Below are positions 1-5,716 of a stretch of DNA of 5,716 nucleotides, piece after piece. Positions within the stretch are counted from its first letter, which is position 1. Each line of letters begins with the position of its first letter. Under the pieces are notes generated by a model. It made no database searches and was not told where the DNA came from. It saw nothing but the letters and a program-made list of their open reading frames with translations. Source of the DNA: Mariprofundus sp. (lineage in GTDB: Bacteria; Pseudomonadota; Zetaproteobacteria; Mariprofundales; Mariprofundaceae); NCBI GenBank assembly GCA_021772845.1, contig JAJFLF010000115.1:1-5716 (forward strand), written 5' to 3'. Made by a program: the position numbers and the translations under genes.

Positions 1-1864
1 ACGGTTCAAAAATGCTCTCCAAATCATCCTCTGAAATACCCAGGCCATTATCCTCGATGCTCAGACAAGCCAGTTGCGATGTATGAATAGATGAATGTTT
101 GAGTCTGAACGCCTCATCCACGACAAAGCTCTTTAATGTCACAGAAATAATATTTTTAGACGCGCTTTTTTTAGCCATGGCATCACGTGCGTTATTCACC
201 ATATTCATCAACACCTGCTGCAATTGTGTTGCATCGGCAAAGACCGTTAGCGATTCATCACTAAAGTCGGACAAAACCTGTATATTTTCGGCAATACCCA
301 ATCGCGATGTTTTCAATGCTTCTTTCATCAAGGGAGCCAGGGGAAGATTGGCTTTTTCAGTCACTTGTTTGCGCGCAAATGTGAGCAATTGGCGAATCAT
401 ATCGGCAGCCTGGAATGAGAGCTGCTCCATAGATTGCAGGTAGGGATAGACTTCAGGTGAGGCCTTGGCCTTCTTTTTCGCCAAATAGAGTTTGCCCGTC
501 ATGCCGGCCAGAATATTATTAAAGTTGTGTGCTACTCCGCCAACCAGCGAACCAACCACTTCCATGCGCTGCGCATGCCTGTATTCAGACTCCAGCCTCA
601 TTTTCTCAGTGATATCAGAGAATGTGCCCACATAATTGCTCACTGCTCCCTGATCATCCTTGATCGAGCGGATATGCAATTGCTCCGGAAACAGCTCACC
701 ATTTTTACGCTTGTTCCTTAACACGCCTTTCCACACATCGTGATCACGTAAAGATTGCCACATATGTTCATAAAAAGAATCACTCTGACGGCCCGATTTC
801 AGAATGCTTGGGTTTTTGCCAACAACTTCGATTAAACTATAACCTGTCGTATCCATAAAAGATTGATTCACATACTCAATCGCACCTGTCGCATCGGTGA
901 TCAGAACTGCTTCTCCCGCCTGCTCCAGCGCCTGCGTAAGTTTGTACATGGCTGCCTGCGAAGCTTTACGCGCTTCAATTTCACTTGTCAGCTGTGCTGT
1001 TCTGCTAGCAACACGCGCCTCAAGATCGGCATTGATAATACGCAACTCTTCATCTTTTTTATTTAACAGTTCAACAAGACTTTTAACGTAACGGCCTTCC
1101 ATGCCTTTCACGATATTGGTTTCAGTAACGATGCCTGACAGTCGCCCCTGTTCATCAACAACAATCAAATGCCTTATTTTCTTATCCCGCATAAGATTCG
1201 CTGCCAGATCTGTATGCATGTCTGCACGCACTGTCTGCAGCGGAGATGTCATCAAATCCCCCATCTTGGCATGCGCTATATCGACATCTGATGCCCTAAT
1301 GCGGGAGATATCCCGCTCCGTCAGTATTCCTACGGGTTTACCATCTTCCACTGCAATAATGCAACTAATATGGTGCTCAGCCATCAGTTTAATGCCATCC
1401 AAAACAGCTGTTTGAGGCTCAATGGTTATCGGGTTGGAGGTAAGCACCTGGTTCAGGGATTTATGCTGTACAAACGCTTCAATGCCAAGGTGAGCAATAA
1501 AGTCTGTCAGCGTCACAACACCGGCAACATCACCTTTTGCATCCACAACCACCAGATGTCTTTTATGCTCCAGCTTCAGGCGATGATATGCCTCGGCAAT
1601 ATCCACTTCGTTGCTAACCGCAATCACTACGGGACTACTCATCACCGATTCTGCAGTTAGGCCTGTCATATCCAGTGATTGTGATGTAAAACGAACAATG
1701 TCCCGCTCAGTGATCACGCCAACTGGTTTAGAACCATCACAGATCACAATAAAGCTTATTCTGTTTTCAGATAACACATGCAACACGTCGGTGAGCAGCA
1801 TATCGGCAGAAGCAGTAATGACATTTTTGGACATGATGCGATCTACAAGTTGCATTGCTGGCAT
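1..1864 (-). CDS. Sensor histidine kinase with four CBS domains and a PAS domain (C-terminus cut by window edge)
   Basis: The first 621 residues are visible and open to the left edge, with no stop. Residues 5-252 hold four CBS repeats, each ending in a nucleotide-site-like motif: GVITERD (49-55), GVVTLTD (115-121), GILTERD (179-185) and GIVTETN (244-250). A charged helical linker follows (about 255-305), then a PAS domain (about 308-420; NGELFPEQ, GTFSDITE). The phosphoacceptor region is GGVAHNFNNIL with His446. The ATPase domain begins about 540, with N-box NNARDAM (557-563), G1 box DNGLGI (605-610) and the IFEP motif at the edge; the later ATP-lid glycine motifs lie outside. No signal peptide or membrane segment is seen, so it is probably cytoplasmic. 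CBS pairs in other proteins bind adenine nucleotides or SAM, so the input may be an energy or metabolite signal, with PAS as a second sensor (inference). A C-terminal receiver domain is common in this kinase type but cannot be checked here. The start is set by AGGAG six bases upstream; Met4 is a weaker alternative. Confidence 0.92.
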   Translation of the reverse strand, partial: MPAMQLVDRIMSKNVITASADMLLTDVLHVLSENRISFIVICDGSKPVGVITERDIVRFTSQSLDMTGLTAESVMSSPVVIAVSNEVDIAEAYHRLKLEHKRHLVVVDAKGDVAGVVTLTDFIAHLGIEAFVQHKSLNQVLTSNPITIEPQTAVLDGIKLMAEHHISCIIAVEDGKPVGILTERDISRIRASDVDIAHAKMGDLMTSPLQTVRADMHTDLAANLMRDKKIRHLIVVDEQGRLSGIVTETNIVKGMEGRYVKSLVELLNKKDEELRIINADLEARVASRTAQLTSEIEARKASQAAMYKLTQALEQAGEAVLITDATGAIEYVNQSFMDTTGYSLIEVVGKNPSILKSGRQSDSFYEHMWQSLRDHDVWKGVLRNKRKNGELFPEQLHIRSIKDDQGAVSNYVGTFSDITEKMRLESEYRHAQRMEVVGSLVGGVAHNFNNILAGMTGKLYLAKKKAKASPEVYPYLQSMEQLSFQAADMIRQLLTFARKQVTEKANLPLAPLMKEALKTSRLGIAENIQVLSDFSDESLTVFADATQLQQVLMNMVNNARDAMAKKSASKNIISVTLKSFVVDEAFRLKHSSIHTSQLACLSIEDNGLGISEDDLESIFEP

Positions 1865-1870
1865 TGACCA

Positions 1871-1875
1871 CTCCT
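1871..1875 (-). promoter_or_regulatory. Ribosome binding site of the CBS-PAS kinase
   Basis: On the minus strand, AGGAG stands six bases before the ATG at 1862-1864. This is a strong Shine-Dalgarno match at good spacing and selects this Met over Met4. A TAAAAT box (1884-1889) just upstream could be a -10 element, but no convincing -35 accompanies it. The kinase may therefore depend on read-through from the symporter gene. Confidence 0.7.
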
Positions 1876-1895
1876 ATAATCGGATTTTATTAAGA

Positions 1896-1925
1896 CACGC
1901 TGATGAATACAGTAGCTTCAGCGTG
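1896..1925 (-). terminator. Hairpin between symporter and kinase, possible weak terminator or attenuator
   Basis: Perfect 8-bp inverted repeat CACGCTGA / TCAGCGTG with a 14-base loop, starting nine bases after the symporter stop. On the minus strand the stem is followed by TCTTAATAAAATCC, which is AT-rich but not a real T-run, and the loop is long. It could give partial termination, protect the 3' end of the symporter mRNA, or lower kinase expression relative to the symporter. A strong intrinsic terminator is unlikely. Confidence 0.45.
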
Positions 1926-1933
1926 CCTGAAAG

Positions 1934-3238
1934 TCACTGACTCCGGCGTGTTGGCAGGCTCACATCTGTTGCATGGCCTGCATCAGGATCATCAAAGATA
2001 TCCATATCAATACTGTTTTCACTGCGTGCGATAATGGTAGTAACCGCAGCATCGCCGGTGACATTCACCGCAGTACGCACCATATCAAGAAGACGATCAA
2101 CACCGATAATCAAGGCAATACCTTCAACTGGCAGACCAACCTGATTAAATACCATAGCCAGCATAATCAAACCCACACCTGGTACACCTGCGGTACCAAT
2201 TGAAGCCAGTACAGACATGGCAATGACAGTAAGATAACCCGACAGGCCAAGATCGATACCGTACACATTAGCGATAAATACTGTCGCCACACCCTGCATG
2301 ATAGCCGTACCATCCATATTGATGGTCGCACCAAACGGCACCACAAATGAGGCGGTAGAATTATCCACTCCGATACGTTTTTCGACACACTGCAAAGTCA
2401 CAGGAATCGTCGCATTTGAGCTGGAGGTACTAAATGCAAAGATCTGAGCTGAACGCATTTTACGCAAAAACTGCATTGGGCTGACGCGCCCAAACACCTT
2501 AAGCAGAACCATCAATGTACCGGTTGCATGCAGAATAAGAATGAGGACCAGCACCCCAAAATAACCAAGCATCGGCACAATCATACTCATACCCTGCAAA
2601 GAGAAGGTTTTGGCCATCAATGCAAACACTCCGAAAGGTGCGACATGCATCACCACATTCACCACTTCCATCATCACACTGTTGAGGCGCTCAGACATAT
2701 CGATAATCGGTTGCCCTCTTTCTCCAATCATCAGGATACAGATGGCAAACAGGATGGTGAAAAAGATGATCTGCAACATATTGCCTTCTGCGTATGCAGC
2801 CACCGGATTACTCGGCACCAGATCAATAAACACCTGACTCAATGGTGGAGCAACAGGCGCTGTAAAAGAACCGGTTGTCGCTGATGCAAGTTCAAACCCT
2901 TCACCCGGAGCAAAGAATGTTGCGATGGTAATCGCCAGGGTAATCGCCAATGCTGTGGTCAGCATAAACAGCCCAAAGGCTTTACCACCCACGCGCCCGA
3001 GTTTGCTCAAATCACCAATGCCGCAGACACCGCAAATCAGCGAGAATGTTACCAGAGGTACCACCAGCATCTTCAACATGCTGATAAAGATCGCCCCCAC
3101 CACATGGAACAGCCCCATCACCAGATACCCCTGCACCCATGCGCTATCAGCTGCAAAGTTATTAATCAGGCTGCCCACAATCAGGCCTGCAACCATCCAG
3201 ATCATAATTTTACTGGTCATACTCATCTTTTCGCTCAT
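1934..3238 (-). CDS. Dicarboxylate/amino acid:cation symporter (DAACS/SLC1 family), probably glutamate/aspartate
   Basis: A 434-residue inner-membrane protein, the normal length for bacterial GltP/GltT/DctA relatives. It probably takes up acidic amino acids with Na+ or H+. The transport core is complete: the serine-rich HP1 tip STSSSNATIPVT (270-281), the unwound TM7 motif NMDGT (307-311), the HP2 tip SIGTAGVPG (346-354), and the TM8 motif from Asp381 to Asp396 (DRLLDMVRTAVNVTGD). By alignment in mind with the archaeal homologue GltPh, Asp385, Arg388 and Asn392 match its substrate-site Asp394, Arg397 and Asn401. The DMxRTxxNVTGD form is that of glutamate/aspartate carriers; DctA C4-dicarboxylate carriers differ here, and Arg388 argues against neutral amino acids. 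The substrate remains inferred. The start has AGGGG six bases upstream; Met5 and Met7 are alternatives. An acidic tail after about 408 (DMDIFDDPDAG) is the least conserved part. The kinase gene follows 69 bases downstream on the same strand. Confidence 0.93.
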   Translation of the reverse strand: MSEKMSMTSKIMIWMVAGLIVGSLINNFAADSAWVQGYLVMGLFHVVGAIFISMLKMLVVPLVTFSLICGVCGIGDLSKLGRVGGKAFGLFMLTTALAITLAITIATFFAPGEGFELASATTGSFTAPVAPPLSQVFIDLVPSNPVAAYAEGNMLQIIFFTILFAICILMIGERGQPIIDMSERLNSVMMEVVNVVMHVAPFGVFALMAKTFSLQGMSMIVPMLGYFGVLVLILILHATGTLMVLLKVFGRVSPMQFLRKMRSAQIFAFSTSSSNATIPVTLQCVEKRIGVDNSTASFVVPFGATINMDGTAIMQGVATVFIANVYGIDLGLSGYLTVIAMSVLASIGTAGVPGVGLIMLAMVFNQVGLPVEGIALIIGVDRLLDMVRTAVNVTGDAAVTTIIARSENSIDMDIFDDPDAGHATDVSLPTRRSQ

Positions 3239-3244
3239 CTCATT

Positions 3245-3249
3245 CCCCT
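3245..3249 (-). promoter_or_regulatory. Ribosome binding site of the symporter
   Basis: On the minus strand, AGGGG lies six bases before the ATG at 3236-3238. An out-of-frame ATG overlaps the spacer (3241-3243). The SD spacing and the membrane-protein reading frame favour the downstream ATG. Confidence 0.6.
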
Positions 3250-3270
3250 GAAAACCTTTGCAACAGCATA

Positions 3271-3299
3271 ACCATGTGATGGCTCGGCACCAGCGTCAA
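3271..3299 (-). promoter_or_regulatory. Weak candidate promoter for the symporter
   Basis: Minus-strand TTGACG (3294-3299, five of six to the -35 consensus) is separated by 17 bases from CATGGT (3271-3276), which matches the -10 consensus at only three of six positions. A short CCAT-GTG-ATGG inverted repeat (3272-3282) overlaps the -10. A promoter is expected here because a strong terminator closes the upstream unit, but this exact placement is uncertain. The rest of 3300-3440 is AT-rich and shows no gene. Confidence 0.22.
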
Positions 3300-3440
3300 C
3301 GTTAAGAAACGTAAATTCAGGAATACCAGATAATCACGACTCACAAACAGGTAGTACAAGTCGCAATGTTCAGTGCTTTAATGACGGTTTAGTTTTATTT
3401 CGTTGAGCTAAGTTTTGTGAGTTTATTTGATTAGAAATAA

Positions 3441-3472
3441 AAAAAGGACCTGCATTTCTGCAGGTCCTTTTT
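3441..3472 (-). terminator. Strong Rho-independent terminator after tRNA-Phe
   Basis: A perfect 14-bp stem: AAAAAGGACCTGCA (3441-3454) pairs with TGCAGGTCCTTTTT (3459-3472) around a four-base TTTC loop. On the minus strand the stem ends in a run of seven T (3440 is also A on the plus strand, then TATTTC). It starts three bases after the encoded CCA of the tRNA, so it ends the tRNA transcript and any transcript reading through from the dap operon. The A/T flanks make it able to work in both directions. Confidence 0.93.
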
Positions 3473-3475
3473 ATG

Positions 3476-3551
3476 TGGTGGGTGGAGAGGGAATCGAACC
3501 CCCGACACGTGGATTTTCAGTCCACTGCTCTACCGACTGAGCTATCCACCC
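3476..3551 (-). tRNA. tRNA-Phe (anticodon GAA)
   Basis: A 76-base cloverleaf with encoded CCA. On the minus strand the acceptor stem is GGGTGGA / TCCACCC, the D arm is GCTC-AGTCGGTA-GAGC, and the anticodon arm is GTGGA-CTGAAAA-TCCAC with anticodon GAA. The variable region is GTGTC and the T arm is GGGGG-TTCGATT-CCCTC, containing one G-U pair. The A-rich base after the anticodon and the overall arms match bacterial tRNA-Phe. It reads UUU and UUC. It stands between the dap operon and the symporter, and is followed at once by a strong terminator. Confidence 0.97.
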
Positions 3552-3576
3552 TCAGACGTCCCTTTCGGGAGGCCGG

Positions 3577-3604
3577 ATTATGGTTCAAAGTTTTCTAGAT
3601 GCAA
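3577..3604 (-). promoter_or_regulatory. Probable tRNA-Phe promoter with GC-rich discriminator
   Basis: Minus-strand TTGCAT (3599-3604) is followed after 16 bases by CATAAT (3577-3582), five of six to the -10 consensus; the -35 is weak (three of six). The next bases, CCGGCCTCCC, form a GC-rich discriminator of the kind known at stringently controlled stable-RNA promoters. A start near 3570 would give a leader of about 18 bases, containing a small TCCC-GAAA-GGGA hairpin that RNase P would remove. Confidence 0.5.
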
Positions 3605-3611
3605 GTACGAA

Positions 3612-3626
3612 TTATCACAGTGATAA
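3612..3626. repeat. Perfect 15-bp palindrome upstream of the tRNA-Phe promoter
   Basis: TTATCAC-A-GTGATAA: two 7-bp arms around one central base. It lies 21 bases after the DUF1232 stop and 7 bases upstream of the tRNA -35 box. The geometry suits a dimeric regulator binding site. As RNA it would give only a 6-bp stem with a 3-base loop and no T-run after it, so it is a poor terminator. I do not recognise it as a site for a named regulator. Confidence 0.5.
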
Positions 3627-3647
3627 AAACGTTGCCATTACAACGAA

Positions 3648-4034
3648 CTACGACAACCAGGGCAGCAGCAGACGGGCTACAAGCACTGCCGCCAACAGCC
3701 ATATGATGATGATAATCACAGCGGCTGTTTTTCTATATGGCGAATCAATCGCCATATCGTCATCTGCTTGCTCTAAACACTCTTGCCAGACATCACTGGG
3801 AATCATTTTGATGACCAGTGCAATACCAAGCGGTAATAACAGCAAATCATCGAGATACCCGATAATCGGAATAAAGTCAGGAATCAGATCAATAGGGCTC
3901 AGCACATAAGCGATAATCGCAATGATCAACACCTTCGCCAAAGGCGACACGCCAGGATGACGGGAGGCCAGATAGAGCGCGCAGGTGTTTCGCTTGATGG
4001 ATTTCAACCAGATATCAAGCTGCTGACGCATCAT
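3648..4034 (-). CDS. DUF1232 (YkvA-like) small membrane protein
   Basis: A 128-residue protein with the DUF1232 signature: YVLSPIDLIPDFIPIIGYLDD at 43-63 (hydrophobic stretch, SPIDLIPD, then DD), flanked by hydrophobic segments at about 33-52 and 64-78. A third, very hydrophobic helix at 104-123 (an Ile run, then WLLAAVLVARLLL) probably anchors the C-terminus. A basic N-terminus (KSIKRN, 11-16) suggests it faces the cytoplasm. The biochemical role of the family is unknown to me. The ATG lies six bases after the dapF stop with no clear SD, so translation is probably coupled to dapF; the next codon is also ATG. It is the last protein gene of the dapE-queF-dapF cluster, and no strong terminator follows before the tRNA. 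Confidence 0.88.
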   Translation of the reverse strand: MMRQQLDIWLKSIKRNTCALYLASRHPGVSPLAKVLIIAIIAYVLSPIDLIPDFIPIIGYLDDLLLLPLGIALVIKMIPSDVWQECLEQADDDMAIDSPYRKTAAVIIIIIWLLAAVLVARLLLPWLS

Positions 4035-4040
4035 AGGCGC

Positions 4041-4751
4041 TTAATCGAGAGCGAACACACCTTCAAACGTCTGTGTAACAGGCCCTTCCAGCATGATGTT
4101 CTTAGGACAGCCGGTAATCGTGACTGTACCGCCCGGCATCTCGATGGTCAGCGGACGCACTTCGCCTTCAGCATGCCAGATAGCAGCAGCCGTAGCACAA
4201 GCACCTGTGCCACAGGCTAGCGTGCGGCCGGCACCACGTTCGATAATATCAATATAGATATGGTTGGCGACCTGACCGGTAACAATTTCAACATTGCGCT
4301 CTGTTGGAAAATCTTCAATCGCTTCAAAGAAGACACTATGTTCATTGCCAATATCAATATCGACATGGGCATCGGTAGAAGCAACAACGTTTGCTGCCCC
4401 CATATCAACACAGATACCATTAATGGTTGCTTCTGCATGCACTTCACGATCAGCCAACGCAATCGAAACACACTCTTTGCCGAGCTGCTGCATGAGAAGC
4501 TGGCCCACACAGCGCAGGCCATTACCACAATTGGCAGCCTCTGAGCCATCACTGTTAAAAATACGCAGGTAAGCATCAGCCTTATCGGACTTTTCTAGCA
4601 CAAGCAGCTGATCACAGCCAATGCCATAACGGCGCTCGGTAATACGGCGTACAAAAGCCACATTCAGAAGTGGCAGTTCAGTAGTCAGACCATTAAGGAT
4701 AATAAAATCATTACCCTGGGCCTGCATTTTGGTGAATGGTAGAGAGATCAT
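4041..4751 (-). CDS. dapF: Diaminopimelate epimerase, compact form
   Basis: Converts LL- to meso-diaminopimelate, a cofactor-free racemisation in lysine and peptidoglycan synthesis in the cytoplasm. The two-cysteine catalytic pair is present: Cys75 in NCGNG and Cys180 in LACGTGAC. Other family motifs are FTKMQAQGNDF (6-16), GIGCDQLL (43-50), RIFNSDGSE (63-71), ERGAGRTLACGTGACA (171-186) and EMPGG (204-208). The protein has 236 residues, while E. coli DapF has 274. The two catalytic cysteines are 105 residues apart, against 144 in the H. influenzae enzyme (Cys73/Cys217), so the shortening lies between them. The usual GNPH motif reads GNEH (135-138). The frame is unbroken and motifs on both sides agree, so this is not a frameshift. 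The SD-like AAGGA sits in the tail of queF, rather far from the ATG (about 12 bases), which suggests translational coupling. Confidence 0.95.
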   Translation of the reverse strand: MISLPFTKMQAQGNDFIILNGLTTELPLLNVAFVRRITERRYGIGCDQLLVLEKSDKADAYLRIFNSDGSEAANCGNGLRCVGQLLMQQLGKECVSIALADREVHAEATINGICVDMGAANVVASTDAHVDIDIGNEHSVFFEAIEDFPTERNVEIVTGQVANHIYIDIIERGAGRTLACGTGACATAAAIWHAEGEVRPLTIEMPGGTVTITGCPKNIMLEGPVTQTFEGVFALD

Positions 4752-4759
4752 TGTAATAG

Positions 4760-5137
4760 TTAATCCTTACTGTGTTCGACTTCAACAGTAGTATAAACAC
4801 CACCGCGCACATTGAATATAGCGGTTACCTTTAGATGACGTGGATCAAGCAGTTCGATCAGGTCATTTGCAATCATATTGGTAACTTTCTCATGAAAATG
4901 GCCTTCATCGCGAAAACTCCAGTAGTAGAATTTTAGCGATTTCAGTTCAACACAAAGCTCATTCGGCACATAGTCCAGTTTGATTTCAGCAAAATCAGGC
5001 TGGCCTGTTTTTGGGCAGAGGCAAGTGAATTCTGGCGAATCGATACGCACATGGTAGTCACGTTCAGGATTCGGATTCTCAAATGTTTCCAGATAACGCG
5101 TTGGTTTGTTCTGCACTGCGCCTAGTGTTTCACTCAT
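4760..5137 (-). CDS. queF: NADPH-dependent preQ0 reductase (7-cyano-7-deazaguanine reductase), single-domain type
   Basis: Reduces the nitrile of preQ0 to the amine preQ1, the precursor inserted into tRNA on the way to queuosine; it acts in the cytoplasm. The 125 residues form one T-fold unit. Seen in sequence: EFTCLCPKTGQPDFAEI (36-52) with the nucleophile Cys41 and Asp48, the QueF motif ELKSLKFYYWSFRDEGHF (64-81), and His82-Glu83. These match B. subtilis Cys55, Asp62, His96 and Glu97 with a constant offset of 14. It is the unimodal type, unlike the roughly 280-residue two-domain E. coli form. Its ATG overlaps the dapE TGA in ATGA, and TGAGG stands seven bases upstream inside dapE. No other queuosine gene is visible nearby. 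Confidence 0.96.
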   Translation of the reverse strand: MSETLGAVQNKPTRYLETFENPNPERDYHVRIDSPEFTCLCPKTGQPDFAEIKLDYVPNELCVELKSLKFYYWSFRDEGHFHEKVTNMIANDLIELLDPRHLKVTAIFNVRGGVYTTVEVEHSKD

Positions 5138-5716
5138 GTTTGAACCTCAAAGTTTTCAATAATTTTACTATAAATATTTGTCAGCGTATCCAGTTCAGCG
5201 ATGGCAACTTTCTCACCCACCTGATGAATAGTGCTATTGGTTGTACCAAGTTCGGCTACTGCAACCCCTGCTGCGGCCAAGAAACGGCCATCAGAGGTTC
5301 CACCGCCGGTATCACGCACGGTTTCAATGCCTGTCACCTGCTTGATGCTGTCACTTACCAGATCAAGGAATGGGCCTTCAGGTGTAGAGAAAGCAGTGGC
5401 CACATGATCAAAATCGAGTGTGGTTTCACAGCCCTCACACGCCGTTTCAATCGCAGCTTTAATACCATCAAAATCATTGCCCGGATTATAACGAATATCG
5501 ACCAGCGCCACGCAAGAACCGGGAATCACATTCGTTGCACCGGTGCCACCGTTAACATTGGTAATCTGACAGCTTGTGCCAGGGAATCCTTGAGCCGGTT
5601 CTCCCCATTCAATCGCTGCTATTTTTGCCAGAGCTGGCGCTGCGCGATGTATGGCATTATCAGCGTCCTGCGGATAGGCCGAATGGCCCTGTTTACCATG
5701 AAATGTAATGCGCACC
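5134..5716 (-). CDS. dapE: Succinyl-diaminopimelate desuccinylase, C-terminal half (N-terminus beyond window)
   Basis: A zinc peptidase of the M20 family that hydrolyses N-succinyl-LL-diaminopimelate to LL-diaminopimelate and succinate, giving the substrate of DapF. The visible 193 or so residues cover the dimerisation (lid) domain and the end of the catalytic domain. Numbering from the GTG codon at 5713-5715, motifs are HGKQGHSAYP (6-15), GGTGATNVIPG (56-66), GGGTSDGRF (137-145) and the zinc-ligand region STIHQVGE with His164. That GTG is an internal codon, not a start: full-length DapE has about 375 residues, and the M20 zinc and catalytic residues lie upstream outside the window. The closest pattern match is the proteobacterial DapE type rather than other M20 amidohydrolases (ArgE, CPG2), because of the TGGGTSDGRF and VNGGTGATNVIPG strings. 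The stop TGA overlaps the queF start. Confidence 0.95.
   Translation of the reverse strand, partial: VRITFHGKQGHSAYPQDADNAIHRAAPALAKIAAIEWGEPAQGFPGTSCQITNVNGGTGATNVIPGSCVALVDIRYNPGNDFDGIKAAIETACEGCETTLDFDHVATAFSTPEGPFLDLVSDSIKQVTGIETVRDTGGGTSDGRFLAAAGVAVAELGTTNSTIHQVGEKVAIAELDTLTNIYSKIIENFEVQT

Noticed and set aside
99..1940. Several plus-strand open frames of 64-114 codons opposite the kinase
   Set aside because: They lie antisense to a continuous minus-strand frame with clear CBS, PAS and kinase motifs; their translations show no family motif and they lack SD sequences.
1973..3251. Plus- and minus-strand frames inside the symporter region
   Set aside because: They are shadows of the 434-residue symporter frame, rich in His/Asn or low-complexity residues as expected from antisense reading of membrane-protein codons.
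3394..3442. Inverted repeat TTTTATTTC / GAAATAAAA and TTTATTT / AAATAAA near the terminator
   Set aside because: The arms contain almost only A and T in an AT-rich stretch next to the terminator tail; chance is sufficient.
3476..3551. tRNA-Phe as an attachment site of a genomic island
   Set aside because: No integrase, no second copy of the tRNA 3' end, and no phage or plasmid gene in the window; the genes downstream look like ordinary chromosomal genes.
3559..3572. TCCC-GAAA-GGGA hairpin as a terminator of the dap operon
   Set aside because: Only a 4-bp stem, no T-run after it, and it lies inside the presumed tRNA leader.
3612..3626. Palindrome as a CRP or FNR site
   Set aside because: The half-sites are in the wrong order or spacing for TGTGA-N6-TCACA and do not match TTGAT-N4-ATCAA.
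4217..4576. A 119-codon minus-strand frame and plus-strand frames within dapF
   Set aside because: They overlap the dapF frame, which carries all the catalytic motifs; no motif or start signal supports them.
5713..5715. GTG as the start of a short gene at the right edge
   Set aside because: The protein begins in the middle of the M20 fold; the codon is internal to dapE, whose N-terminal half is outside the window.

Overview
The window holds five protein genes and one tRNA, all on the minus strand, so transcription runs from high to low coordinates. It looks like an ordinary chromosomal piece of a Gram-negative bacterium, most likely a proteobacterium. Reasons are the succinylase-type DapE/DapF lysine and peptidoglycan pathway, a tRNA with an encoded CCA end and a GC-rich promoter discriminator, and a PAS sensor kinase of the proteobacterial GG(I/V)AHxFNN type. 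The class cannot be fixed from the sequence. The short single-domain QueF argues against Enterobacterales or Vibrio, which carry a long two-domain form.

Right part (3648-5716): a tight gene cluster read as dapE (C-terminal half only), queF, dapF and a small DUF1232 membrane protein. dapE and queF overlap by 4 bases, queF and dapF are 8 bases apart, and dapF and the DUF1232 gene are 6 apart, so this is almost certainly one operon. DapE and DapF catalyse consecutive steps to meso-diaminopimelate (lysine and cell-wall crosslinks). QueF makes preQ1 for queuosine in tRNA and is the functional outsider. DapF is about 38 residues shorter than the E. coli type, and the loss lies between its two catalytic cysteines.

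Middle (3239-3647): a tRNA-Phe(GAA) with a plausible promoter of its own, a perfect 15-bp palindrome just upstream of that promoter, and a very strong 14-bp-stem terminator that begins 3 bases after the CCA. No good terminator separates the DUF1232 gene from the tRNA, so operon read-through could add to tRNA transcription. The remaining intergenic DNA (3239-3440) is AT-rich and holds only a weak promoter candidate for the symporter.

Left part (1-3238): a complete SLC1/DAACS-type acidic amino-acid:cation symporter. A 69-base gap with a hairpin follows, then a cytoplasmic sensor histidine kinase that runs off the left edge. The kinase has four CBS domains in an A-B-A-B arrangement, a helical linker, a PAS domain, a HisKA-type H-box and the start of the ATPase domain. 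The architecture suggests a kinase tuned by an intracellular nucleotide-type ligand; its partner regulator is not visible.

No mobile element, CRISPR array, toxin or defence gene was found, and nothing here is clearly a new system. The best leads are the duplicated CBS array of the kinase, the compact DapF and the palindrome next to the tRNA promoter.
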